64,000 bases of DNA. Source: Amphimedon queenslandica (lineage: Eukaryota > Porifera > Demospongiae > Haplosclerida > Niphatidae). Positions 47,619 through 59,448 of this stretch are shown in pieces. The stretch lies in the NCBI RefSeq assembly GCF_000090795.2, contig NW_003546250.1, positions 124,001 through 188,000 on the forward strand. The letters run 5' to 3'. A program made the position numbers and the translations under genes. Numbering within the stretch: the stretch's first letter is position 1; every line of letters starts with the position of its first letter. The notes beneath the pieces were generated by a model. That model saw only the letters and a list, made by a program, of their open reading frames with translations, searched no databases and had not been told where the DNA came from.

Positions 47619-48243
47619 ATGTTACATTAAAATTAAATAACTATTATAACTACCCCCTCTTGATGAATTTTAAAATATTTCATAGCCACTTCCAACTTTG
47701 CCTGACGATCACTTGCCCTTTCATCAAACTGCTGCTTCCTAAATAATCAATCAATTAATTAATAATTAATAATAATAATTCTTACATATTATAGATCCAG
47801 TTAGACAGCTCTGACGATGAATTACTGTCAGTTGATGCAAAGCCACCATTAATCCTTGAGGCAAAAAGAGGAGGAGGGGAAAGAGGGAGGGGAGGGGCCT
47901 GATCCCTAGTTTCCTGTTTTCTGTTGCTAGTTCCTTTAGCTTCAATTATTACAGGAGCAGGCACTGTGGGTTTTGGGCGTGGCTTATAAATAGGGACAGT
48001 GTCCCTTGATGGTAGAGACTGTCCTAGCGATACACTTGGGTCTCTTGAAACACCACCTCGACTAACATAATGGGCTCTGTTGTGTAACAAATGACGATTG
48101 TTTCCATAGCAATCCGGAGTAGAAACAAGAGGACCATTAGAAGCAGTATGGTGATGATTACCAGCAACTGGAGTATCAGCAGTCGAATATAATTTAGGAT
48201 GAAAAGAGGGCGTGGCAATAGGTGTGGCCTGCACATCTCTAAT

Positions 48244-48280
<37 letters not shown>

Positions 48281-48396
48281 TACCTGGTGCTGTAGTCTGG
48301 TGCATTACTCATTTTGCTGTCCATTAATTTTTTAAATAAAATTTCGTCTTCTTTCTTCCTCCAGGAATCCAGAACAGGAGACGATTTATATATACC

Positions 48397-48453
<57 letters not shown>

Positions 48454-49140
48454 CAATAATAATAAATTGATTAATTACTGGTTTTTTGTCTATAATTTGA
48501 AGTGAAACGGTTGCTCGATTTTGGCATATCTCTCCCTCTAGCCTCTAATGGTGGGACAGTGCAGCTGCTACCATCATTGTAACCTCCCTATTAATTATAA
48601 TTAATTTATAATATAATAATTTATTTATTTATTACTTTATTTTTCAAATCATGTCCTCTAATTTCATCTTTATCATCGTCACTTATTACAATAACTTCAT
48701 GAGAGTGGGAGGGGCCAGGAGGAGAGTGGGAGGGGCTAGGAGGAGAGTGGGAGGAGTCAGGAGGAGAGGGTTGATCTTCGGTACTCATTGTGTTTGGTCT
48801 GGTCTTCCTCCCAAATGATCTCCTCAACCAACCACCAAAAGAAGATATCACTCTATCAAACACTGAAATAAAAAATAAATAATAATCACACAAATGGGCG
48901 AAGCTTATCTATCAATAAATTAGTTAATTAAAAAGGTGTTAGCCACACCCAATTTAAGTACCCAAGTACTATGATGATTAATTCAATACCTGATAGATTA
49001 TTGTCATTGCTCCTCCTTCTCTTTATACGAATGGACTCCTACAGAATGACACATTAATACACACACAGAGAGGATCAGTAATGGCTCACAGTTCCTTCTT
49101 CTTCTTCTTCTTGCTCTAGTTTTCTTTTTCTACCAAACAT
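46152..49140 (-). CDS. SENP1/2: SUMO-specific protease, SENP1/2 type, 16 exons
   Basis: Spliced frame of 626 aa from ATG 49138-49140 ([15 protein letters not shown]). The N-terminal half is disordered, with a basic patch (RIKRRRSND) and a SUMO-interaction-like motif [12 protein letters not shown]. The C-terminal C48 protease domain follows SENP1: [20 protein letters not shown], then [12 protein letters not shown] and [20 protein letters not shown]. The catalytic triad is visible: H in [13 protein letters not shown] in NYYDSLKG and C in [11 protein letters not shown], with the oxyanion glutamine in DIPEQ. It ends [11 protein letters not shown], close to the family end. It matures and removes SUMO in the nucleus. 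Its start codon is 68 bp from that of KAT14. Confidence 0.92.
47173..47313. repeat. (AAT)n/(GAT)n microsatellite, about 140 bp, in a SENP intron
   Basis: Almost pure AAT triplets with spaced ATGATA interruptions. It gives long poly-N or poly-I frames that are artefacts. Confidence 0.97.
47556..47612. repeat. (GA)n microsatellite in a SENP intron
   Basis: About 55 bp of GA dinucleotides, with one gata interruption. Confidence 0.95.
48397..48468. repeat. (AAT)n microsatellite in a SENP intron
   Basis: About 70 bp of AAT triplets between two coding exons on the minus strand. Confidence 0.95.
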
Positions 49141-49208
49141 ACTGGAGTGCACAATATCCGGGAAACTACGGGTACTGCCATGAAATGCAGTGAGTATACG
49201 GAATAAAC
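49141..49208. promoter_or_regulatory. Ultra-short bidirectional promoter SENP / KAT14
   Basis: Only 68 bp lie between the two start codons. The stretch includes cgggaaactacgggtactgccatg. Both 5' leaders must be very short or overlap. Confidence 0.55.
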
Positions 49209-50078
49209 ATGGCGTCATGTGGGTACTGCACTCAACCATTTGAGGACTCTAGCCCTTGGCTCCCTCTCTTGTGCCGCCTCTGTGAGAGATACTTTCACTT
49301 GGACTGCCTCGGCAGTAAGAGGAAGCCCACGGCTTTGAGGGGAGACCAGTTGTTTCAGTTTTGTTGTTCATTTTGTTCTGAAACAAGGACAGAGACTTGG
49401 TCCAGACTAAGTCTAAATTGGTAATAACTTGCAATTAAATAATTTGATATTGGATTATTGATGCTTTGTTCCTCAGGGTGCATGTCATACACCTTTCCCT
49501 ATACAACCTAATGTTATCTGAAGGAGGGAGGGAGGGGTTCTTCAGGTGGAATACAGGAATATGTAAATTTATTGAGGTGAGCTGGAATTGTGCAATATTG
49601 AAACTGAAGATCCAGTTGCCTTGGTAACTGGGATTCAGTATCCTTTCTATTGAAATGACTCTTATGCAATGATAACGATGAACATTGTGGCCTAATTTTT
49701 CAAGTTATGACCATGTTTTAAATGAGCCAATTTCCGAAAAATCCCCTGTAATAGTCCATGGTTTTTCCAAAAATGGCTCTGAAATCACCCCCCATTTTTA
49801 TTACATTTCCTGATACATATTGATGTTCTTATGCTGCGTAGAAAGTTTGAGCTGATTCCAATATATTTTTTTTGAGTTAGGACCATTTTAAAAATGAGCC
49901 AATTACGGTATTGTTGTAATACACATGTACTTGTGCTACAGTACGCGGTTAACATACAGTGGATTATTAAGTTTGGTGGAATACTCAATCATGATGCTTG
50001 TCTCATGTATCAACACTGCATTCTTTTTAAGATCATAGCTGCCTTGGGCTCTATATAACAATAATAATAATAATAATA

Positions 50079-50111
<33 letters not shown>

Positions 50112-51870
50112 TGATGATGATGATGATTATGTGTCTCTATTCATCCTGTATTGAAATGAGTTGTTTTTATACCACTATATAGTCTCACTGGTTTGAAATG
50201 ATGCCTTCAAGACATAAGACTTCATCCTGGCAGTGTACTGTAGCAGGAACTCTCTCCGTTAACTGTCCCTCATTGTTTAGATCCGGTACTTCTGTGTTTG
50301 GTGAGAACGGTTGGTGGTCATTGCAAGAAATGAGACCACCGAAACTGAGTGACATTATGAAGACATTAGCAGGTACAGTACATATTGAACTTGTTTATTA
50401 TAGACTGCATGCATGATGTCCTCCTGGAGATTTGTGCATGATCAATGACATATTGAGTGTCATGTTACATTGGACATGTGCACTTGCATTTCACAATTTT
50501 ATGAGAAACTTATTTGTTTCCCAACCATCAAAGCATACCTATATACCAATGAAAGACTCACCATTATTAGCAGATGCTGCCTGCCTGCCTGATCAGTATA
50601 TCATGAGTTAACTTTGTTGTTATTCTGATAACATTCTTCTCAATAAGTCATTGATTGTTTCCTGTTACATAACTGCTGTATACACACATTTATCTAATCA
50701 CAAAGTTGCTATTATTATATTAATGTAGTAGGTGATCGCCCAAAGAAAGGAAGCAAGCAAAATAAATGCTTGTCCTCCATTGCTGGAGTGACCCCAGACT
50801 CAAGAAAAAGAAGTATTGATATAGAGAAACCCTCAGCTTCAAAGAAGATAAAAGAAGAAGAGCCAGAGCTTATGCCTGAGCAAGAGAATACAATTGAGGA
50901 TATGTCTTCTGCCTTAGTTTCACCACTGACCCTACAGCAGGAAAGGGTCCTGTTAGATTTCATGTCTTCAAAAGTTTCAAGCAAAGATAGTTCTTTTGCT
51001 CGAATCCTTCGCACATTAAAAGTCCGTGAAACAAAAAGAGCTTTGGGTCAGCCTTTGTTTAGTATGAATGCATTTGTGATGGAATCATTACACCATACAC
51101 AATGTTACATTTCAAGTTCCAGTGATAATCCACCTTACCCACTAATAGCTAAAGATGTTGAAAGTGAATCTACTCACAGCGTTCATATGCCATCATTCTC
51201 TCTTATTTCAAAAGCCCGTGCCATACTGAGAAGGCTGGAAAGCCCCCTGCTCCCTCACCTAATATGCAATGATAGCAATCAAAGTGATAATGGTAGATTC
51301 ATTAGTCCTTATACATCTCACCTGCTACCTTATATCATATTCAAAAGCAGCTCATTCTTGCCGCCTAAAATCCAAATCTTTAAAGAATTGCTTTCCAAAG
51401 TTACACCAGAGGCTCCGTATGAAGCAAAACCAATTGTCTTTAGTTATTTTCAAAAGGACCAGCTCCAGCCCGTGAATGCATTCATATCGTACTTCTTCTG
51501 GCCTGTAGATTTATCAGAATATTTGCAACATCCTGACTTTACTGTTGTAGTAACCTATGGATCTAAACTGATAATAGGCTGTGGATTTATGACCCCTGAT
51601 GCCAGTATCAGCGAAGCTTATATTCCATTCTTATTAGTGCATCCAGACTACCAATATGCTGGTATTGGTTGAATCGTGCTCTATCATCTCATACAATCAT
51701 GTCAAGGTAAAGACGTCTTGCTCCATGTTGCAGTTGATAATCCTTCAATGTTACTCTATCAGAGGTTTGGGTTTAAGATTGAAGAGTTTTGCATTGGGTT
51801 TTACGACAAGTATTATCCAGAAAAGTATCATTTGTCAAAGCATGCTTTTCTCATGCGTCTCAGACGATGA
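49209..51870 (+). CDS. KAT14: KAT14 (CSRP2BP/ATAC2) histone acetyltransferase of the ATAC complex; in-frame TGA inside the GNAT domain
   Basis: Exons 49209-49420, 49477-49576, 50183-50372 and 50729-51870. The N-terminal zinc finger is CGYCTQPF to LLCRLCERYFHLDCL and FCCSFC. The middle block WVHVIHLSLYNL, then TVAGTLSVNCPSLFRSG and GWWSL, matches human KAT14. The C-terminal GNAT domain follows: FFWPVDLSEYLQHPDFTVVV, GCGFMTPDASISEAYIPFLL, VHPDYQYAGIG. A TGA then occurs at 51670-51672 (codon 482 of 547), and the same frame continues with LYHLIQSCQGKDVLLHVAVD, then NPSMLLYQRFGFK and HAFLMRLRR, closely matching the human C-terminus. Explanations are a recent nonsense allele, a sequencing error, read-through, or removal by a 39-nt intron (gttgaa...gtcaag). 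The last would delete a conserved helix. Intron 2 holds a palindromic repeat fragment. Confidence 0.88.
49680..49905 (+). repeat. Palindromic repeat, sub-family B, single unit (KAT14 intron)
   Basis: It contains ccctgtaatagtccatggtttttcc near 49744, aatggctctgaaatcaccccc, and gtagaaagtttgagctgattcc near 49837. The core has decayed. Confidence 0.88.
50059..50127. repeat. (AAT)n(GAT)n microsatellite in a KAT14 intron
   Basis: AAT triplets pass into GAT triplets, with one gtgatg slip. Confidence 0.95.
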
Positions 51871-51934
51871 TGATTAATTATTACAATTGAATAAAAAAAT
51901 AATTTTCTTTCACACAATAATGATTATTTATTTA

Positions 51935-52450
51935 TTATAATGTTTTTATCATTTTAATACAAAACAGATTGTCTGATTCGTTGGGGCAGTGTTTTGCACA
52001 TTTGCCAGCTATAAATCCAATCCTTTCGTAAAAAGAAACAGCATTTTTACTAGAAAAGACCAACAATTTATTACACCCATCATGGACTGCTATCCTTTTT
52101 AACTCGTTAAACAATAAAGTACCAACCCCTCTCCCAATGACCTTAGGGGACACATAGAGACCTTTAATCACGTGATCACAACCTTCATCACTGGTCTTAT
52201 CAATGTGCCCAAATCCTATGACTTCTCCTTCCTCATTCTCAGCCACAATAGCAGTCCCTTCTCTAAATAATGACTGGTATCTTGTGATGGATTGTCTGTC
52301 TATCCAAGCAGTGATGTCTTCTTTGCTGTAGCAAGAGGAGCAGACCTCTTTGATACAGTTAATGTGAACCTCTTGTACTGCTCGTATATCAGAGTCCAAC
52401 AATGGACGGATGCTTGGAATGGTCTCCTTGCTTTGCTTGTCAGCACTCAT
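51935..52450 (-). CDS. Small GNAT-family N-acetyltransferase, intronless
   Basis: Single frame of 171 aa from ATG 52448-52450. The GNAT core is complete: EEGEVIGFGHIDK (beta 4), then VIKGLYVSPKVIGRGVGTLL with an R-x2-G-x-G/A acetyl-CoA loop, followed by LVFSSKNAVSFYERIGF. Short single-domain GNATs of this form are common in bacteria, and the substrate is unknown. It is convergent with KAT14 and lies 64 bp beyond it, but it is not related beyond the shared fold. The frame is open a little upstream, but the ATG chosen is the first. Confidence 0.85.
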   Translation of the reverse strand: MSADKQSKETIPSIRPLLDSDIRAVQEVHINCIKEVCSSCYSKEDITAWIDRQSITRYQSLFREGTAIVAENEEGEVIGFGHIDKTSDEGCDHVIKGLYVSPKVIGRGVGTLLFNELKRIAVHDGCNKLLVFSSKNAVSFYERIGFIAGKCAKHCPNESDNLFCIKMIKTL

Positions 52451-52619
52451 TTTCACACCTTTTCAGCCACACCTCCCTCTCTCCTGTAATTCAGTTTTGC
52501 AGCATAAAAAAACTTTAAAATCCCAATAATTATACTGAATTAAATTTAAAACATTTTCATTTAATATAAGTGGGGGTTCAAATTATTAGCTATCGTCAGT
52601 TATTATTATCAAAAAATGA

Positions 52620-53169
52620 TTAAAATTGTCCAAGGTGTCTAACTGCGGAATCATAAAAATTGAGTGCAGTTCGAAGTTTGACTAACACGTCCAGTTCACT
52701 GATCTTCTCTGAGCATTCATGAACGTCTTTTATTTTCAACTGTAGACATCAAAAAGAAAGTTAAGCTTGCAATTTGAAAAGAAGCATTATCTTACCATTT
52801 TGCATGTCTCTACTAGTGTGGATTTATTGTGAATTGATTTGATGGTCTTGAGCTTTAAATCTGATTTGATATCTCCCGAGTCAGTTGGCAGGTCTTGTAC
52901 TGTAGCTAGTAACCTCACTGTAGTTTCCAGGAGAGTAATGTTGCTAGCACCATTGCTCTTGTTATAAATTTGATCGTCCTTTTTTAGCAGAGACAGGGTA
53001 GTAAATTTTAGAGATACACAAGTCAGTCATGACTTACCACTTTATTTATCAGGTCTTTCAAGTTGTGCTTGAGTTGAGAGTGCGGAGCTGCTCCTGAGGC
53101 TGTAGCAGTCGGGGAAGACAGCACGAGAGAAGGGACTAAGATAGCTACCAACACAACTAGAAGTGTCAT
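52620..53169 (-). CDS. Small secreted helical protein, 3 exons, unknown
   Basis: Exons (minus) 53038-53169, 52796-52978 and 52620-52739, all phase 0, give 144 aa. The start MTLLVVLVAILVPSLVLSSP is a signal peptide, with likely cleavage before or within PTATASG. The mature chain is predicted by eye to be largely helical (HNLKDLINKV, NITLLETTVRLLATVQDLP, KSIHNKSTLVETCKMLKIKD, LDVLVKLRTALNFYDSAVRH). It has two cysteines (VETCKM, VHECSE), which could form one disulphide, and N-glycosylation sites (NKS, NIT). The size, phase-0 introns and amphipathic helices are reminiscent of short helical cytokines, but I see no family signature. The upstream region has a TATA-like gataaaagg on the minus strand near 53242. 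Confidence 0.7.
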
Positions 53170-53300
53170 TATCTTTTTTTGTGGCTGATTGTATTTCTGA
53201 TCAAAAGCTACTTGACGGTTAGAATTCCTCTCCACAGCTCCTTTTATCGGCTTTCATAGTCCACAGAGACGTCACCCCTCCCTTTTCTGATCTGCATATT
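53170..53300 (-). promoter_or_regulatory. Probable promoter of the small secreted protein: TATA-like box and CRE half-site
   Basis: On the minus strand ccgataaaaggagc (near 53240-53253) lies about 75 bp upstream of the ATG, preceded by gggtgacgtctctg (near 53263-53277), which is one base from a CRE. Most other starts in this window lack a TATA-like box. Confidence 0.35.
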
Positions 53301-53692
53301 TCCACCCTAGCAACAGTAATCTATATCTCTGGTTGTAATTGCTTAATTGGGAATTATGCATGCTCAGCCAGATGGCCAGTTGCTGCCATAGCAAAGGTCT
53401 GTTGTTTCCATATCTTATAGTGGCTCGTGTTGCAAGCCGGAGACAAGCCCCTTTCAAGATAACGTGTTGCTAGAAGCAACCGTAAAACTTGTCAAATATT
53501 TGTACTTCGGTATAGATTATGGTTTGGCCATTATGACCAATATTTTAGTCACATGTCTTGCAATATTGGATCATGTGACAGTTGCATTGCACAGTCTTGT
53601 CTCAATGTGTGAAAACAAAATGATTCTGTCATCATGATAAAATAATAATAACAAAATATTAATACAAACTAATATAAAGCAGTCATCATTGA
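53301..53692. other. Intergenic spacer
   Basis: About 390 bp upstream of the secreted-protein promoter and downstream of PPM1G. No gene recognised. Confidence 0.4.
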
Positions 53693-56600
53693 TCATTGTT
53701 GCTGCAAGTCTCGTTCATTGAAAAGTTTGTCAAAAGGTTTTAAAAGTGTAATAATGATAGACATGTTGTCACAGCCAGTTCCATCATTGTCAATATCTTC
53801 TGCTAAACATGCATCGCATAGCTACAAAAATAATAATAATAATAATAATAATACCAAATCATTGTTAGATCTAGAAATAAATTTTGGAGACCAATCTAAC
53901 TAAAATGGTAGACTTAAGCTAAATATGAGACCAAAAGTTACAAAAAGAGGAAATCTAAACCAAAAGTGGAAAATTAAAGAAATTCTCCTAAACTCCCTCC
54001 AGGCTAGATCTAACAGTGATAATAATCTTTCCTTTGTTTCTCCAGGATAGCCCCTCTTCTCCTTAGTATCACATGCATACTTTACTAATTAAAAATTATA
54101 AGAAAATGTAAATTAAATAAGCAATGTTGACATTATGTTGACATCAACAATATAGCATGTGATTTCACTGACATTTCACAAATTAAGACAGTAAAATATA
54201 CATAACAATTATATACAGACTACATGATCAGTGCCAGACAGCATTCACTGGAATCCCTTTATCTCAGCATGGTCCATGCTTGAAAGTATTACATTACCAA
54301 ATTAGGAACCAGTAAATGCAATACTGGTTAGTTCTTACTGTGAGAAAGAGGCTATTACCGTAAAGCTAGCTGTGTTTGTGTGTGTATGCAACTTGAAACA
54401 GAGTAGATGTTGGCTCACAACAGTAATAGATGACTACATGATCATTGTAATAATCATTCCTTGTAACTTACACACATCATCAGTGGAGTACAGGATATCA
54501 AGGCAGGGCAGGGCACACACAATACCTTCAACATTACACACAAATAACTAGAAAATTACAGTATACACTCAATTGCTGTAGCTATTACACAACATTTACA
54601 CACACTGTAGAGCATTAGGAGGAGAAGTCTCCTGAAATATCTCATACTTAGCCAAGGTGCTCTTAAGTCCCCCATTCTTAGTCAGTTTAGTCTTCAATAG
54701 TTAGTTAGAGTAGGAACAATTCTAAAAGGCTAGCTAACGCTAATTGCTATACTAAGGTAAGAATCACATGGAACTGAGTTTCAGTTCTAAATGATTAATC
54801 AACTTATACTGTACCTACATCACGTACAGGTACAAGTACATCTCCTTCAATGGAGCATTGCTCATATAAGGTGAATCTGTACATGTTGCATTAGAACAGG
54901 AACAATGACACCCCACATTCAAACCATTTCTTCTCATTATTATTAATAATATTATTACTATTATCATTACTATTTTGAAATTAATGCGCAATATCATTCG
55001 GTGACACCTGCTAATCTAATAAATAGATAATAATGATAAATTCCAGTTGCTATAGCTACACATTGTACCACCCAAAGAATGTAAACACACACACGTAAAG
55101 TCTGGTTTATTGTATGTCACATTACAAGAGGAGTGGGAAATATCAAACAGAATAGACATAAGAACAATAGAAGAGGCATGGGTATTTCGCAGAGGGAAAG
55201 ATTCTTAAAGGCATTGCCACTATTGGATCTATTAGTCTAGGTCTAGTGAAATCAACCATTTCTAGTTGGGATGGTCCCCCAAAATTTATTTCAATGATCA
55301 CTTCTAAGCGATGTACCTCTTCACAAATATGAGATAGTACCAGGTCTTTCTTTGAATTCCTGACCTCCAGTAGTTTCGCATTAATAAAATCCACAACTTG
55401 TTGACTGTCTAAACAATTCCTATAAACAAGCAGCCCCCATCAATACATGTACACGTACATGGAATGGGTTATAGTAGATAGTAATAGTTGGAGTAGTAAT
55501 GCTCTGTATGTGTGCGTGTGTGTGTGTGCGTGTGTGTGCGTGTATGTGTGCGTGTGTGTGTGTATGTGTGTGTGCACATGTAGTTTATAATCCTAATATC
55601 ATTATGAATAGTAAATGAAGTAGTTTGGCTTCCATTACCATATTCCATCAGAAGCTAGTACCAAGAACTGATCTTGTGTCTGGAGGAGTCTGGTGTGTAC
55701 ATCTGGATAAGCAGATATCATTTGATCTTTCAGGGGCAGTGTCTCATTCGTCTTATACATGTGGTCGCCTTTTAAGGAGAGAGGGGAAGCAGGTGGACAG
55801 TTTCAAAAAGAAGGATTTACTAACCAATTGCTCTAGACATGTTCAATCCTCCATTGACTCTTAGATCTTCGTCAATATGTCCACCTGCTCTCTCGATCCT
55901 TTCCCTCTCAAGAGGATCAATGGGTTTGTGATCCAGTGAGAGGTCGACAGCCTCTCCTAATAATAAATAACGATGATGATGATGATGATTTCTCTCACCA
56001 TTGCTTGACAATACACATCTCGAGTCTCCAGCATTAGCTACATACAGTATATTAGTCTTTATTAGACAAACTGTTGCTGTAGAACCACTTTCATGTCCCT
56101 CGGAATCATGATACTCATCTCCATCTCCTTCTTCCTTAGCCCCTTCCCCTTCTCCTCTGGCTCCTCCCCCTTCTCCTAGGGCCTGTCCCATTTCTTGTCT
56201 TCCTTCTTTCAATCTCTTACCTAATGAGATTGAATTACCAGTTCCTTCCCCTCCCTCCATCCTTTCATTGATAATCACATTTCCCATTTCCCCATTCCAA
56301 TGTACATGTACATGAAAATATGCAGGCTCATATGTGTTACTATAAATAGCACATCTCTGTATCTATATTTAGTAACAGGACTCACTGTCTTTTAAATCTT
56401 CATCTGATTCGTCACATCTCTTTCTCTTCCTAACTGAAAATAAACAAACAAACAAACAAATAAACAAATAAGTAAATATTGCTACCATTATTAGCAATGA
56501 CTGGTTTTCCTTCCTCTTCTGTTTCTCCTTCCCCAGGTCCTTCCTCCTCCTCCTCCTCCTCCTCCTCCTCCTCTCCTTCTGAGCTATCCTCTCCCATCAT

Positions 56601-59448
56601 GGTCTGCAGTTCATTCAGAGCTGGTTTGTATTGAACTGATAATTCTTTTATAAATTGAGAGTACACACGAGATCTTTGGGTCTCTTTAATGTTATCTGCC
56701 CCTCCCAGGCCTTCTTCTGAGGCCATACCCTCTCCATCACTAGAACTGATTTCATCATCGTTGCTCCCATCTACACGAATGATAATAATAATAATAATAA
56801 TAACAATAATAATAATAATAATAATAATAATTTATAATAATAGCTTCATTACCACCATTGTTTCGATTGGCTACGTTGATGAGGTACTTTAAAAGTTTCT
56901 TGTCCTCAATGCAAGCCTGAAGGACCTTGTCCAGCGGCATATGAGCCTCTTCAGTTAGTCTCTCCACCTCATCACCACTGGGGGGGAGAGAGGGAGGGGG
57001 AGAGAGAGGGGGGAGAGAGGGGGAGAGGGAGGGAGAGAGAGAGAGGGGGAAAGAGGGGAGAGGGGGAGAGAGGGGAGAGAGAGAGGGGGATAAAGAGGGG
57101 AAGGAATGAGGAAGGAAGAAACCACAAAAGACATAAAATAACTCACGGATACAGCAATAAACAGGAAATATCACATGCAACATAATTATAATTTTAAAAA
57201 GCCCATACATACATATAAGGACATATATAGCCCCAGTGAATATACTCCAAATAATAAACTCATGGAACAATTATACCAGCAAAGAAGAGACCTTACAAAG
57301 TTAATAGTATTGCATGCCATAGAGGTGAGGTGTTGTTGCCATCACAATAAGCAGGTGTTAATTCATACGCTAAGAACTACTCATGGAAACACTACGAACT
57401 ACCTAACCACAAACCAAGACTGATCTAAGTCAGGGCTACTAGACAAGGTAAATGAGATCACCCTCTGCTATCAATGGAGAGGTATATTGCATTAAGACCA
57501 CAGCAATAACACATAGTAATGGGAATAGGAACACGTTGTGAGAAGGAATGAGGAAAATGTACACACGTACAAATGAGTACTAGTGGAAAGATACCATTTA
57601 AGAACATACACATTATATATGTATTTGTACATTACATGTACATGTACACAATATACATTCATGTACATGTACATATGTACATGAATGATTACTAGAAGGT
57701 TATGGTTGTTAGGTTTAAGCTGTTACAAGTGGGTGGTTAGGCACTATAGTAACATCAGTTCTAAGAGATTGTAACCACAAGTATAAATAATAATATTTAA
57801 ATAAATAAATGTAATAATAATGATTATTATCAACCTTTCTTCTCCATTAAGTTCCTCCTCTCCCTCGTTGATTTCACTTTCATTGATTAGTTTCATTTCC
57901 TTGAGTGCGTCTTCGGTTAATAGTTTCCTGTCGCAGTTCATGTAAGCTTCACAGAAACCCCGAGACACATCTCCATCTTGATACCCAACACTCGCCTTTA
58001 AAAACCCAGGGAGGTGCCTCGAACAATAGACAGATACTTCTTTACCTAAAATAAATAAATAAATAATAATTAAGGAAACATATTAAAAATAAATTTCACA
58101 ATCAGTAGAGTAACAGAGATGTCATCACACAGTGTCACTAGGTACATGTTCATGTCAGACATTGGTCTGACTACCACTGTACCTTTAGGCCATTCCTTGC
58201 CTGTACAATAACATCAAACGAACACACAGCATGAAATAATCCTTTACATTCTAGCAATCAAAAGGAAATGATCACACACACACAGCCTACATGATGTGTG
58301 CCATATATGATCATGAACTACACTGTACATGTACATGTACATAAAATGGATGTACATGAAGATCATTGTACAATGCTTATTTCATCATAACATTCTTTGA
58401 GTCATTGAACACACTCACCACATCTTAAGGACATGTATATGTACGTTACCATCTAAAGAAACATTGCAATTATAGTCCAAAACATTACAAAGTCATGCTG
58501 TGTAGAAAGTTTGAGGTGATTCAGGCTTTAACTTTTCCAGTTATGGCCATTTTAAAAAATGAGCCAAAATCTGAAAATTTCCCTGTACTATAGCCCATGG
58601 TATTTTCCAAAAAATGGCTCCAAAATCACCCCAATTTTTGTTACATTTTCTGATGCATATTGATGTCCTTGTGCTGTGTAGAAAGTTTGAGCTGATTCCG
58701 ACTTCAATTTTCCGAGTTACAGCCATTTTTAAAAATGAGCAAATTTCTGAAAATTTCCATGTACTATAGCCCATGGTTTTTCCGAAAAATGGCTCCAAAA
58801 TCACCCCCAATTTTTATTACATTTTCTGATACATATTGATGTCCTTATGCTGTGTAGCAAGTTTGAACTGATTCCGACTTCAATTTTTCGAGTTACGGCC
58901 ATTTTAAAAAATGAGCCAAAATCTGAAAATTTCCCTGTACTATAGCCCATGGTTTCTTCCAAAAAATGGCTCCAAAATCGCCCCCAATTTTTATTACATT
59001 TTCTGATACATATTGATGTCCTTATGCTGTGTAGCAAGTTTGAACTGATTCCGACTTAAACTTTTCGAGTTACGGCCATTTTAAAAAATGATCCAAATAC
59101 CTTGCCCCATACAAAATTGATAATTATTTATTAATTAATTAATATTGCACCCACTTTAATTAATGAACTATACTTACCGCCATGTCCATCAAATACTCCA
59201 AGAAAAGAACATTTATCATCAAAATCAGTTACAACAGTTATCACATCCTAATTAATAAATTATTATTATTAATTAATAGTACATTACCATAAAAGGTAAT
59301 GCCCACGTGTGGGGGGTCAAATTACTTCCATGTTCTCTCTCCATCCTTGCATGGTAGCCGTCCCGTACTGACACTCTTTGTCAGAGACGCCGATAGTTCC
59401 ATTTGTTACTGTCTTATCAGTAATAGGTTTAGTAAGAAATCCACCCAT
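53693..59448 (-). CDS. PPM1G: Protein phosphatase PPM1G (PP2C gamma), about 11 exons
   Basis: It starts [12 protein letters not shown] at ATG 59446-59448 (human MGAFLSKP; G2 suits myristoylation). PP2C motifs in order: [14 protein letters not shown] with the splice 59326/59247 supplying the metal-binding [21 protein letters not shown]; an acidic insert with poly-E (56520-56590) typical of PPM1[21 protein letters not shown] and [84 protein letters not shown]. The last exon is 53693-53821. The exon junction between about 56396 and 56290 could not be phased by eye, so one small exon may be missed. The 1.5-kb intron 53822-55316 contains nothing recognisable, and the intron 58046-59177 carries palindromic repeats. 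The protein dephosphorylates splicing and chromatin factors in the nucleus. Confidence 0.9.
53822..55316 (-). other. Longest intron of PPM1G, no recognised content
   Basis: About 1.5 kb with an (AAT)n run at 53827-53852 and a tgtacctacatcacgtacaggtacaagtaca stretch near 54810. No gene on either strand is supported. Confidence 0.4.
55505..55574. repeat. (GT)n microsatellite in a PPM1G intron
   Basis: tgtgtgcgtgtgtg repeats with cgtg and tatg interruptions. Confidence 0.95.
58485..59105 (+). repeat. Palindromic repeat array sub-family B, about 176-bp unit, 3.5 units (PPM1G intron)
   Basis: The ctgattccgac block recurs at 58692, 58868 and 59045, with a degraded copy near 58516 (period 176-177). 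Cores near 58581, 58757 and 58933 read ccctgtactatagcccatgg or ccatgtactatagcccatgg, i.e. a left arm like sub-family A and a right arm like B around a constant CTATAG. Confidence 0.92.

Noticed and set aside
59281-59330. PHTWALPFM reading directly after MQGWRENME in PPM1G, suggesting a frameshifted MEDAHT motif
   Set aside because: A canonical GT-AG splice from 59326 to 59247 restores MED, keeps the exact spacing to DGHGG and stays in frame, so no lesion is needed.
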